From assembly GCA_040757355.1 (NCBI GenBank), contig JBFLWY010000009.1, positions 11,766 through 75,765 of the forward strand: 64,000 nucleotides of DNA, written 5' to 3'. Shown here piece after piece: positions 32,706-41,492 of this stretch (position 1 is the first letter of the stretch; the number at the start of each line of letters is the position of its first letter). Source of the DNA: DTYU01 sp040757355. Its GTDB lineage: Bacteria > Bacillota > Desulfotomaculia > Desulfotomaculales > Ammonificaceae. The position numbers and the translations under genes were made by a program. The notes beneath the pieces were generated by a model. The model was not told the origin of the DNA. It searched no databases and was given only the letters and a program-made list of their open reading frames with translations.

Positions 32706-33569
32706 ATGCCTTTAGTCACCACAGAGCGTCTTTTGAAGGCAGCAGCCAAAGGCGGCTATGCCGTAGGAGCCTTTAACTGCAATAATATGGAGATTGTTCA
32801 GGCGATCGTTGCTGCCGCAGAGGCCGAGAATGCGCCGGTTATTCTTCAGGCAAGTCAGGGAGCCATCAAGTATGCCGGTCTGAACTACATTGCCGCTATG
32901 GCGAAAAACGCGATCGCGGAGGCTCATGTTCCTGTGGCGCTCCATCTAGATCACGGAACGAGTTTCGAACAGGTTGTGCGTTGCATTGCCGCCGGGTTCA
33001 GCTCGGTGATGATCGACGGTTCCCGCCTGCCGCTTGAGGAGAATATATCTTTAACCCGGCAGGTGGTGACTGTTGCCCGTGCGGTAAGGGTGTCTGTAGA
33101 GGCGGAACTCGGGAAGATAGGCGGTACGGAAGACGATATTTCGGTAGCAGAAGCGGAAGCCCTTTTCACTGATCCGGACGAAGCGGTTTATTTTGTGAAC
33201 CAAACGGGTGTCGATGCGCTTGCTGTTGCTATCGGTACAGCCCACGGACGGTATAAAGGAGAGCCCCGGCTCGACTTTGAGCGCCTCAGCCGTATTGCAG
33301 GGCTGATCCAGGTCCCGCTGGTGCTGCACGGTTCTTCCGGTGTTCCGGCCGAGGCAATAAGGGAAGCCATCCGGCGCGGCATCCGAAAGGTCAACATCGA
33401 CACCGACATCCGGGAAGCATTCACCGGCGCACTCCGGCAGGTTCTGGAAAGCGATCCCGGTGAAATCGACCCCCGGAAAGTCCTGGGGCCGGCCCGCGAA
33501 GCTGCTGTCAACGTTATCAGGGGAAAAATTAGACTTTTTGGTAGCGCAAACAAGGCAAATACGGTATAA
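32706..33569 (+). CDS. fba: Class II fructose-1,6-bisphosphate aldolase
   Basis: 287 residues. Zn-dependent class II aldolase of glycolysis/gluconeogenesis. AVGAFNCNNMEIVQAIVAAA is the conserved start; the Zn site includes VALHLDHGTSFEQV, SVEAELGKIGGTED, AIGTAHGRYKGEP and LVLHGSSGVP, and the phosphate site is KVNIDTDIREAF. ATG 32706 has CGGAGG 7 bases upstream. It is followed after 47 bases by a transaldolase-like gene, a frequent neighbour in Firmicutes. Confidence 0.96.
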   Translation: MPLVTTERLLKAAAKGGYAVGAFNCNNMEIVQAIVAAAEAENAPVILQASQGAIKYAGLNYIAAMAKNAIAEAHVPVALHLDHGTSFEQVVRCIAAGFSSVMIDGSRLPLEENISLTRQVVTVARAVRVSVEAELGKIGGTEDDISVAEAEALFTDPDEAVYFVNQTGVDALAVAIGTAHGRYKGEPRLDFERLSRIAGLIQVPLVLHGSSGVPAEAIREAIRRGIRKVNIDTDIREAFTGALRQVLESDPGEIDPRKVLGPAREAAVNVIRGKIRLFGSANKANTV

Positions 33570-33616
33570 TTACAGCGAAACCTTAAAAACAGTCTCCCCA
33601 GAAGAGGTGGCCAACT

Positions 33617-34267
33617 ATTAAACTCTTCCTTGATACAGCCAATATAGAGGAGATTCGCCAGGCGGCAGCTCTCGGTGTGATTCACGGAGTGACCACCAAC
33701 CCGTCCTTAATTGCTAAGGAAGGGCGCGATTTTCAAGCCGTAGTTAAGGAGATAACCGCTATTGTTGACGGACCGGTTAGTGCGGAAGTCATCAGTCTTG
33801 AAGCGGACGGAATGGTCCGGGAAGCTGAAGAACTGGCGAAGATCCACCCTAATGTAGTGATCAAGATTCCCATTACCACTGAAGGTTTAAAAGCTGTCAA
33901 AGCTTTAAAAAAAAGAGGGATAAGGACGAACGTTACCCTTGTTTTCTCCGCGAACCAGGCGCTGTTGGCGGCTTTGGCCGGTGCCAGCTTTGTGAGTCCT
34001 TTTGTGGGACGCCTTGACGATGTGGGACATGACGGTATGTCACTTATAACTGAGATTGCCGAAATTTTTTCGTATTATCACATCCCTACAGAGATCATCG
34101 CTGCAAGCATCCGTCACCCCCTTCACGTAATTGCTTCGGCCCGCGCGGGAGCGCACATCGCAACAATTCCGTACAAGGTTCTGTTGCAGATGGTCAAACA
34201 CCCCCTGACGGATGTAGGCATCGAGAAATTCCTAGCCGACTGGGGCAAAATGCACGAGAAGAAATGA
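33617..34267 (+). CDS. fsa: Transaldolase-like fructose-6-phosphate aldolase, probable ATT start
   Basis: 216 residues if started at ATT 33617. From there the protein reads IKLFLDTANIEEIRQAAALG, exactly the family N-terminus with the catalytic Asp in LDTAN. GAGGTGG lies 6 bases before the ATT, and an in-frame stop at 33584 leaves no ATG, GTG or TTG between; the first ordinary start, GTG 33677, would remove the first barrel strand. HGVTTNPSLIAKEG and the Schiff-base Lys in VVIKIPITTEGLKAV are present. It cleaves fructose 6-phosphate or acts as transaldolase. A base error of ATG to ATT is the alternative explanation. Confidence 0.9.
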   Translation: MKLFLDTANIEEIRQAAALGVIHGVTTNPSLIAKEGRDFQAVVKEITAIVDGPVSAEVISLEADGMVREAEELAKIHPNVVIKIPITTEGLKAVKALKKRGIRTNVTLVFSANQALLAALAGASFVSPFVGRLDDVGHDGMSLITEIAEIFSYYHIPTEIIAASIRHPLHVIASARAGAHIATIPYKVLLQMVKHPLTDVGIEKFLADWGKMHEKK

Positions 34268-34568
34268 GTTGTGTGGCCCCCAGAGGTTATAATCTTTCTG
34301 TTAAGAGGGTAGAATAAATAAATAGCTAATACGTGTGAATAATTATGTGGGAAAGCCGCAGGTATTAATTCCCCTTGCTTTTCCCCGGAGAATCTATGAA
34401 GTTCCACTCTGGTTCCTACGAATAAGAGATTAAGGGCTTCTTCACGACCGTGTTCATTAGAGAAACAAGGCAATAGACTGCTTCTGTTGGATAACCGCCT
34501 CGTGCAGCAGAAAGAAACTGCTTGTGTCCCCGTTATGTCTTGATATTGAAATCAAGGAGTGAACAAAA
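34268..34568. other. Long leader before rho
   Basis: 301 bases without a gene. TATAAT-like TTATAATC at 34288-34295 may be a -10 element, which would give a leader of about 270 bases. Rho genes are autoregulated in several bacteria; I see no definite terminator hairpin here. AAGGAG at 34553-34558 is the rho ribosome site. Confidence 0.4.
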
Positions 34569-35885
34569 TTGTTCGCAGGCAATGACCTTGAGTCAAAAAC
34601 CGTAGCCGAACTCTATAAGATAGCACGTGATTTGGATATCCCAGGGTATTACCGGCTGCGAAAACAAGAGTTAATCTATGAGATCCGGAAAACACGACTG
34701 GAGAAGGAAGGGTTGATGTATGCCCAGGGGGTGTTGGAAATCCTTCCTGACGGCTACGGTTTTTTGAGGCCTTTCAAGTACCTCCCTTCGGGAGACGACA
34801 TCTACGTTTCGGCCTCGCAGATACGCAAGTTCGAGCTTCGAACCGGAGATCTGGTAGCGGGCCAAGTACGCAGACCTAAGGAAAGTGAAAGGTATTTTGC
34901 GCTGTTGCGTGTGGAAAAGGTTAATGACGCCGATCCGGTCCAGCTTGCAGAACGGATTCATTTCGACAGCCTGACCCCCCTCTACCCGAGTGAACGCATC
35001 CGGCTTGAAACCGCACCGAACCGAATTTCCACCAGGATTATCGACCTCATATCTCCCTTAGGCAAAGGCCAGCGCGGCCTGATCGTGGCCCCGCCGAAAG
35101 CCGGAAAAACAACCCTGCTGAAAGAGATCGCCAACAGCATCACCGCTAATCATCCTGATATTTACCTTATTGTGCTCCTAATTGACGAACGTCCTGAAGA
35201 GGTTACAGACATTGAGCGTTCTGTGCAGGGCGAGGTCGTAAGTTCCACTTTCGATGAACCGCCGGAAAACCACGTTAAGGTTGCAGAAATGGTGTTGGAG
35301 CGGGCAAAAAGACTAGTGGAGCATAAGCGTGACGTGGCGATTCTGCTTGACAGCATCACCCGCTTGGCCCGTGCACATAACCTGGTGGTACCGCCGAGCG
35401 GGCGGACGTTGTCAGGCGGCGTAGACCCTGCTGCTTTGCACAAACCAAAACGCTTCTTTGGTGCGGCGCGGAAGCTTGAGGAAGGCGGCAGTCTGACAAT
35501 TCTCGCGACAGCGCTGATTGAAACCGGGAGCCGTATGGACGATGTCATCTTTGAAGAGTTCAAAGGCACGGGTAACATGGAACTGGTCCTAGACCGGAGG
35601 CTGGCGGAGCGCCGGATATTCCCGGCAATCGACGTACAGCGTTCCGGGACGCGGAAGGAAGAGTTGTTGCTCGCCCGCGATGAACTTGAGCTGATCTGGT
35701 ACTTCCGGAAGGCCACAAACCAGATGACTCCTTGGGAAGCAATGGACCATCTTCTTGAGGAGATCCGGCGCACAAAAACGAACACTGATCTCGTGCGTAA
35801 TTTTCAGGCTTTCAAGCAAGCAACCGGGGACAAGGTGGACCTGGAGTATACTCCCTCGCGCCGCGGTATAAACTTGGGAAGCTGA
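34569..35885 (+). CDS. rho: Transcription termination factor Rho
   Basis: 438 residues, hexameric RNA helicase. The N-terminal Rho_N helix-extended-helix (ESKTVAELYKIARDLDIPGY) and cold-shock-like RNA-binding domain (GVLEILPDGYGFLRPFKYLP, then SGDDIYVSASQIRKF) are followed by the RecA-like ATPase: RGLIVAPPKAGKTTLLKEIA (Walker A), VLLIDERPEEVTDIER, VAILLDSITRLARAHN (Walker B), the Q-loop region LSGGVDPAALHKPKRFFGAA and the R-loop GTGNMELVLDRRLAERRIFP. TTG 34569 has AAGGAG 10 bases upstream. It is followed by a hairpin terminator. Confidence 0.97.
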   Translation: MFAGNDLESKTVAELYKIARDLDIPGYYRLRKQELIYEIRKTRLEKEGLMYAQGVLEILPDGYGFLRPFKYLPSGDDIYVSASQIRKFELRTGDLVAGQVRRPKESERYFALLRVEKVNDADPVQLAERIHFDSLTPLYPSERIRLETAPNRISTRIIDLISPLGKGQRGLIVAPPKAGKTTLLKEIANSITANHPDIYLIVLLIDERPEEVTDIERSVQGEVVSSTFDEPPENHVKVAEMVLERAKRLVEHKRDVAILLDSITRLARAHNLVVPPSGRTLSGGVDPAALHKPKRFFGAARKLEEGGSLTILATALIETGSRMDDVIFEEFKGTGNMELVLDRRLAERRIFPAIDVQRSGTRKEELLLARDELELIWYFRKATNQMTPWEAMDHLLEEIRRTKTNTDLVRNFQAFKQATGDKVDLEYTPSRRGINLGS

Positions 35886-36272
35886 TTGACGCAGCGGTTT
35901 TTACCCCAAGCACACGGTCCTTAAAGGCCGTGTTTTTGTTTTTTCCTGAAAATAGTTCGAAGAGTTCGACGTTGGACGTTGTAATGCCGCTGTCGTTTGT
36001 CCCCCCAGCACTCAGGGGTCGGTAGGAGTAAACCAGCATTCCATTGTTTTAACTGGTATTTTGCTTCCGCTCTCATTCTCCAAAGACGAACTGAGTGCTG
36101 GGTGAGCCTGACAAAGCCAGGCGAAGTCTATCACCGCGCGCGACTGGAGCACAGTGCAGCCTGGGGACTAACGGCAGGTAAGGCATTTTTTTATGCCTCT
36201 GTTGGTGCCGCCCCAAGCGTCATGAAGGTCTTCTAAGCCCTGAGGGGGTTTTTAGCATAAATAAGGGGCACC
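35886..36272. repeat. Spacer with terminator, one CCCAGCACTCA element and a structured leader
   Basis: Contains the rho terminator, an AAAATAGTTCGAAGAGTTCG tract (35949-35968), CCCAGCACTCA (36004-36014) with TGAGTGCTGGG (36092-36102), and then about 160 bases of probably structured sequence before the LysM-M23 gene: GGCAT-TTTTTT-ATGCC (36183-36198) and CTAAGCCCTGAGGGGGTTTT (36235-36254), a weak terminator-like hairpin. I could not assign it to a known riboswitch class. Confidence 0.6.
35913..35942 (+). terminator. Terminator of rho
   Basis: CACGGTCC (35913-35920), loop TTAAA, GGCCGTG (35926-35932) with one bulged T, then TTTTTGTTTTTT. Confidence 0.85.
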
Positions 36273-37181
36273 GTGGCAAAAATAAACTTAGAATATTTTA
36301 CCATAAATGAGAAGAGAAAATATCCAAAGGGAGAAAGCGGTAAGATAATGAGCGCCAAGGTATTAGTAATGGTACTCGTCATCGTGGTACTGTCCTCTGC
36401 GTTGACAGAGCAAACGGCGGAGGCCGGGTACGATGAGCAGCTTTTTGGCGAGCCATATCCTGCGGCGGCCAGCGTGCAGGGTCTCCCTACCTATTACCGT
36501 GTCGAAGTGGGGGACACCCTCTGGGATATAGCCGGACGTTACGGGGTTCGCCCCGATGTTATCGCACAGACTAACGGTCTTTCGTCCAGCGATTTGATTT
36601 ACGCTGGCCAGTACATTGTGATTCCGGCCGGCGGTCTGATTCACCGGGTTGTTGAGGGTGATACCTTGTGGGAGATTGCTACGTACTACGGTGTGGCGTT
36701 GGAGGAACTTTTGCGGGTAAACAGCCTCGGCACCGATGAACCGCTTATGGTTGGGGCGGAGCTGTTGATACCGGTTACTTTTCCGGAATTGGCGCTCGAC
36801 GTCCGTGGCGAGCGTGATTCGTTCAGTTGGCCGGTCCTTGGTCCGATAACATCTCCCTTCGGGATGCGTGACGGCAGGCTCCACGAGGGGTTGGACATCG
36901 CCGCTGACGCCGGTACACCGGTGCGGGCGGCGGCGGATGGCCGGGTGGTATGCGCCGGACCGGCTGGGACTTACGGGCTTCTCGTGATACTGACGCATCG
37001 CGATGGTTGGGCTACATACTACGCCCACTGCGACCGGATTACAGTTACGACCGGTCAGGCGGTCTCGGCGGGGCAATTAATAGGTACCGTCGGGAGCACC
37101 GGGCATTCTACCGGACCGCACCTGCACTTTGAGGTCCGTTTGGACGGTGTTCCGTATGATCCCGGAGCTTTCCTTCCCTAA
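36273..37181 (+). CDS. Secreted LysM-LysM-M23 peptidoglycan endopeptidase
   Basis: 302 residues from GTG 36273 (AAGGGGC upstream). ATG 36348 is an alternative that starts at the signal/anchor helix (AKVLVMVLVIVVLSSAL). Two LysM domains follow: YYRVEVGDTLWDIAGRYGVR and IHRVVEGDTLWEIATYYGVA. The C-terminal third is an M23 (LytM-type) metallopeptidase with LHEGLDIAADAGTPV, YYAHCDRI and GPHLHFEVRLDG, which supply the H-x(n)-D and H-x-H zinc ligands. It cuts peptide bridges in the wall and binds glycan through LysM. The long spacer upstream may carry a regulatory RNA. Confidence 0.92.
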   Translation: MAKINLEYFTINEKRKYPKGESGKIMSAKVLVMVLVIVVLSSALTEQTAEAGYDEQLFGEPYPAAASVQGLPTYYRVEVGDTLWDIAGRYGVRPDVIAQTNGLSSSDLIYAGQYIVIPAGGLIHRVVEGDTLWEIATYYGVALEELLRVNSLGTDEPLMVGAELLIPVTFPELALDVRGERDSFSWPVLGPITSPFGMRDGRLHEGLDIAADAGTPVRAAADGRVVCAGPAGTYGLLVILTHRDGWATYYAHCDRITVTTGQAVSAGQLIGTVGSTGHSTGPHLHFEVRLDGVPYDPGAFLP

Positions 37182-37402
37182 AAATAGTTCGAAGTTTGGC
37201 TGAAACGGACCGAGTTTTAGCGTCGGTTCGAAGTTCGAAGTTGACCTCAAATTGATGGACCATCAGGGTCCGTTCAACGTTCAACGTTAAAAGCCAACGT
37301 GCACGAACGCGGTGCAACCGCAACAAGACGGAAGTCAGATACAATAAGTGTCTGGGGCAAGGTGAGCTGTATGAATTCGCTGTGCGAATCCTACGAAAAG
37401 TC
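37182..37402. repeat. Degenerate GTTCGAA / GTTCAAC tract
   Basis: AAAATAGTTCGAAGTTTGGC (37183-37202), GGTTCGAAGTTCGAAGTTGA (37225-37244) and GGTCCGTTCAACGTTCAACG (37267-37286) form inverted and direct copies of the same heptamer-like unit found near 5990, 14954, 30460 and 35950. No gene seen. Confidence 0.65.
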
Positions 37403-38683
37403 TCACCTCTCAGCGCCAGTTTTGCGGTGGGTATTGGCAAAACGGGCGGGGTCGGGGTTGAAGAACTCCCGGCTGAATTCCTTAACAAAACGGTTGCCTT
37501 CAATGTACCCGCTGTCCCACGTGGCGTCGATGCTGATCCAATTTCCGCCTATCAGAACTTCATTCCAGGCGTGGTTGGGTTGGGCCGGCCAGGCTTCGCC
37601 TTTTTGCCGGGCGTACCCCTCGACAACGACTGCGGGAATGCCGTTGGCCCGGCAAAGCCCGGCCACCAGGCGGCTAAAGTGTTCACACACGCCTTTTTTC
37701 AGACTGAGTACTTCCGAAGCGGATTTTCGTACAAGGTTATTCTGCTGTATGGCCGCCATATCGTACTCGATATTCTGTGCCACCCAGTCGTGAATAGCGG
37801 AGACCGTGGCCATTGGGTCCTCTTTTGCAAGTTGCCGGGCGAGTTGAAGGACTTCCGGGTGATTCCAGTCTATCAGATCGATCGGCGCTAATGCACGGAA
37901 GTCGTCCGAGTTTGTGTTTTTCACCTTAAAACCTGCCAGGCCGAACAAGGAGCCGTTTTGAGGCGGACTGCACACAGTGACGATGTATTCACCTGGCCCG
38001 AACGGAAGCCAGACCTGGCCTTTCACGACCCCGTTTTTAACTTCAAGTGACTGGTCGCTGCGGTTGGATCCCTTTTCCACTATTACGATTACTTCAGAAG
38101 TCGCTTTCTGTATCGTTCCTACGAGGTCTACCCTTGTGTCGGCCTCTACGTGTCCAGCTTTAGGCTGTAGCAGCTTCATCCCGGCATCATACCCGTGACG
38201 GTAAATCTTCACGGGCTCAGTCGTCAAAGGGCGTGTCCAGCCGGGAAGATTCAGCAGGTTTTCACTAAGGTAAGCAGTGTTCTCCAAAGGATGCCAGGTG
38301 ACGTAAAAACCCAGCATTTCGCTGAGAAAGCGAATCGGGACGAGGGTGCGCCCGTTGGACAAACGGGCGGGCGTTTCAAGGGTTGCCGGACGGTCACCGA
38401 TCAGTACCTGGGCTGAGTCAACGGTTAAGGTGACGGTCAAGTCTTCTTTCGTGATGGTTATTTGTCTTGTTGTATCGTCGTAATATACCGAGGCGTGCAG
38501 AGCCTCCGCCGCGGTCCGCAAGGGCACCAGGAGACGCCCGTTTTCGATAACCGGTGAAACCTCGGGGTTCAGCGTGTATCCGTTGGCGACAAGGCCGACC
38601 GGGGCGGCTGAGGCCGCGGTTGCGGGCAATAAAAAAAACAGGGTGAGCGCGATAATATACCTGATTGACTGCAAGACGTACAC
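37403..38683 (-). CDS. Secreted transglutaminase-like protein with copper-amine-oxidase-like stalk
   Basis: 426 residues. Signal peptide at residues 1-27, then two copies of the copper amine oxidase N-terminal-like unit (residues 30-80 and 85-140: GRLLVPLRTAAEALHASVYY, GRTLVPIRFLSEMLGFYVTW). A beta-rich middle (170-255) is followed by a transglutaminase core: Cys333 in KKGVCEHFSRLVAGLCRANG, His371 in NHAWNEV and Asp386 in ISIDATWDSG. Such proteins act outside the cell as cysteine peptidases or cross-linking enzymes. GTG 38683 has CGGGG upstream. It reuses the stalk unit of the secreted rhodanese at 4098. Confidence 0.88.
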   Translation of the reverse strand: MYVLQSIRYIIALTLFFLLPATAASAAPVGLVANGYTLNPEVSPVIENGRLLVPLRTAAEALHASVYYDDTTRQITITKEDLTVTLTVDSAQVLIGDRPATLETPARLSNGRTLVPIRFLSEMLGFYVTWHPLENTAYLSENLLNLPGWTRPLTTEPVKIYRHGYDAGMKLLQPKAGHVEADTRVDLVGTIQKATSEVIVIVEKGSNRSDQSLEVKNGVVKGQVWLPFGPGEYIVTVCSPPQNGSLFGLAGFKVKNTNSDDFRALAPIDLIDWNHPEVLQLARQLAKEDPMATVSAIHDWVAQNIEYDMAAIQQNNLVRKSASEVLSLKKGVCEHFSRLVAGLCRANGIPAVVVEGYARQKGEAWPAQPNHAWNEVLIGGNWISIDATWDSGYIEGNRFVKEFSREFFNPDPARFANTHRKTGAER

Positions 38684-38770
38684 CCCGAATCATTGTTTAA
38701 CATTACATTTCGGCAAAGATATGGGCTTTTTGAGGGTAGCCCCGGCCCGCTTTCTGCACGCGTCTTTCTT

Positions 38771-41326
38771 CTAAAACTCCGGTGCCCACGTTACAAGCGG
38801 TATTTCGAACGGGTGGACCAAGTCCGGATGACTTGGACGGACGCGGACGGTGAATCCAAGCGTGCCCTGTGTCAGGCTAACCTTTGCTTCGTACAGATAG
38901 TTGGAGTCCGATTGGGACTCTGCGGGAACCATCGGTATGCCGGTTGGCTCAAGCAGCATCCTGTCTTTCGCCTTGCCTAAAACCACCTCAACCACTACGT
39001 CTTTTGGTTGAATTGCGCCGAGGTGGACGAGAGCTGAAATGCCGACTACATCACCGGCCACGGGGAGTGCCGGTTTTTCAACGGTGATGGAGTCAATCCG
39101 AACAGAAGGCCAGTTTTGAGTTATGTACTGCCTGAAGTCTCGCAGGTGTTTGGCTGCGGCGTAATTGTTCTGAACAACATGATTGTACCGTTCCATCAGG
39201 GGGACATAAAAGCGCGAAGTGTACTCCTTTATCATGCGTCCGGTGCAGAAGAAATGGGGGACGGAACGCCAGCCGTTCCGGATGACGTCAACCCAGGCGC
39301 GGGGTACGCCGTGCGTGCGCTCATAGTACGCTGGGATTACTATATCCTCGAGGACTGCGTAAAGTGCGAGGCTATCATAATAGTCCTGCAGCCCTTCGTC
39401 CGAATAAACCTCTCCACGGCCGACGGCAAAACCGTTTTGGCCGTCGTAGGCCTCCGGCCACCACCCGTCAAGGACGCTTAAGTGGACGGTACCGTTTAAG
39501 ACCGCCTTCTGGCCGCTGGTACCACTGGCCTCCAGCGGCCGCCGCGGCGTGTTGATCCATACGTCCGCCCCCTGAACCATGCACCGGGCCATCGCTATAT
39601 CATAATCTTCGATAAAGGCGATTCGCCCTTTGAATGGTTCCTGCTGGCTGAGATCATAAATCTGCTTAATTATTTCCTGGCCCGCGCGGTCGGCGGGATG
39701 GGCCTTCCCCGCAAAAATTAACTGTACCGGTCTTGCCGGGTCGGTGATCATTTTGGCGAGTCGTTCCCGGTCCTGTAAAAGGAGGTTTGCTCGCTTGTAT
39801 GTGGCGAATCGCCGGGCGAATACAAGGGTTAAAGCATCCGGCGGCAGGTATGTTTCTATTTCCTTTAACTGGGAAGGAGAAGCGTAGTACCTGAGGCGCT
39901 GGTTTAAAAGGCTCGCCCGGCACTTGTCAAGCATCTTGGCTTTAAGCTCCCTTCGGACCCCCCAGATTTCGGCAGCGGACATTTTAGCGATTTTCTCCCA
40001 AGCCTCCGGGCTATTCTTTGGTGTGCGCCAATTGTCACCTGCCAGTCGGTTAAAGCGTTCTACCCATTCCGGTGCCAACCACGTTTCAATATGCACCCCG
40101 TTTGTTACGGTATCTACTGGAATCTCGTGAGCCGGGATGCCGGGATAAATACTGAATAACATCCGTCTGGTGGTTTCTTGGTGCAGTCGGCTCACGGCAT
40201 TGGTGTAAGCGGCGTGCTTGTGGGCAAGCAGTGTCATGTTGTATCCCTGCCGGTTGTGGTCATAAGCCGGCTCGAGTATCAAACGCCAGTCCAGGCCAAG
40301 TTGCGGTAAGGACCGGTCCAAATGGCTGCCGAGCAGCTCCGGCTGGAAGATGTCGTGTCCCGCAGGTACGGGCGTGTGGGTGGTGAAAACGGTGGAAGCG
40401 CGAATTACCTCCCGGGCCGTTTCAAGGTCCAGCCCTTGACAGGTCAATTCCCGGAGACGTTCGATGATTGAAAAGGCAGCGTGTCCTTCGTTTATGTGCC
40501 AGACAGCCGGTGAGATACCGACTGCACGCAGGGCCCGGACGCCGCCGATGCCCAGAAGCAGTTCCTGAACAAGGCGCATCTCGTGGTCGCCGCCGTATAG
40601 CCGGCCGGTAAGCTGCCGGTCCGGGACGCGGTTGCGGGGAGTGTCTGAGTCAAGGAGGTACAGGCTGACTCTACCTACCGAAGCCTGCCAGATTCTCAGC
40701 GCAACTTGCCGGCATCCCGTATTATCCGAAAGTTCCACCTGTACCTCAAGCTCCCGGCCGTCCTGATCAGTCAACAGGCTGATGGGCATCTTGTAAAAAT
40801 TCAGCAACGGGTAGCGGGCGTCCTGCCAACCTTCCGGGTTTACCTCCTGGTTGAAGTATCCGAACTTGTAGAGAAGCCCTACAGCCACCAGCGGGATACC
40901 CAAGTCGCTGGCTGCCTTCAGGTGGTCGCCCGCAAGCAGACCCAGGCCGCCGGAGTAAATCGGCAGGCACTCGTGAATGCCGAATTCTGCGGACATATAG
41001 GCGATGACCTTGCCGTTTTTGGCGGGAAAGGTCTCGTCGTACCAGGTTGACTGTTCCAGGTATTTGTCAAACTGCTGTAGGTACTCCCTGTAAATCTCTA
41101 AGAATTCGTGGTTTTGTGAAGCTTCATCGAGTCTTTCCTGGGGCAGGGAAAGAAGAAAAGCAATCGGGTTGTGGTGGAGGGCGTTCCACAGCTCCGCATC
41201 GAGCCAATGGAAGAGGGCGTCAGCACCCGGTTCCCACGACCACCAGAAGTTCTTGGCGATGTCGGGAAGTCTTGCCAGCGAAGGCGGCATCGGCGGCAAA
41301 ACGGCAAGTGATTTAAAGAAATACAA
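38771..41326 (-). CDS. glgP: Alpha-glucan (glycogen) phosphorylase
   Basis: 851 residues from TTG 41326, which has CAGGGGG 7 bases upstream; the frame is open to 41413 but without a site. The N-terminal DUF3417 segment (PDIAKNFWWSWEPGADALFH) marks the alpha-glucan phosphorylase (MalP-like) branch rather than the classical GlgP. MSAEFGIHECLPIYSGGLGL, HINEGHAAFSIIERL and the PLP lysine in PLEASGTSGQKAVLNGTVHL are clear. It releases glucose 1-phosphate from glycogen. The C-terminal 110 residues form an extra beta domain. It lies downstream of apgM on the same strand (166-base gap), linking glycogen use with glycolysis. Confidence 0.95.
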   Translation of the reverse strand: MYFFKSLAVLPPMPPSLARLPDIAKNFWWSWEPGADALFHWLDAELWNALHHNPIAFLLSLPQERLDEASQNHEFLEIYREYLQQFDKYLEQSTWYDETFPAKNGKVIAYMSAEFGIHECLPIYSGGLGLLAGDHLKAASDLGIPLVAVGLLYKFGYFNQEVNPEGWQDARYPLLNFYKMPISLLTDQDGRELEVQVELSDNTGCRQVALRIWQASVGRVSLYLLDSDTPRNRVPDRQLTGRLYGGDHEMRLVQELLLGIGGVRALRAVGISPAVWHINEGHAAFSIIERLRELTCQGLDLETAREVIRASTVFTTHTPVPAGHDIFQPELLGSHLDRSLPQLGLDWRLILEPAYDHNRQGYNMTLLAHKHAAYTNAVSRLHQETTRRMLFSIYPGIPAHEIPVDTVTNGVHIETWLAPEWVERFNRLAGDNWRTPKNSPEAWEKIAKMSAAEIWGVRRELKAKMLDKCRASLLNQRLRYYASPSQLKEIETYLPPDALTLVFARRFATYKRANLLLQDRERLAKMITDPARPVQLIFAGKAHPADRAGQEIIKQIYDLSQQEPFKGRIAFIEDYDIAMARCMVQGADVWINTPRRPLEASGTSGQKAVLNGTVHLSVLDGWWPEAYDGQNGFAVGRGEVYSDEGLQDYYDSLALYAVLEDIVIPAYYERTHGVPRAWVDVIRNGWRSVPHFFCTGRMIKEYTSRFYVPLMERYNHVVQNNYAAAKHLRDFRQYITQNWPSVRIDSITVEKPALPVAGDVVGISALVHLGAIQPKDVVVEVVLGKAKDRMLLEPTGIPMVPAESQSDSNYLYEAKVSLTQGTLGFTVRVRPSHPDLVHPFEIPLVTWAPEF

Positions 41327-41492
41327 ACGAGCACCCCCTGTTTGTACCCGACCCCTAAGGATGTTATTACTGTTAATCGTACAAAAATGAGTTTTCATTA
41401 GGGAAGTCACCAAAATTTTCGGCGGCTTTTCAGCTTTATTGCGAAATATGCTTAAGTCAGGGCGAGGTGTCGGTAACGGCCTCCCTGCAGCG

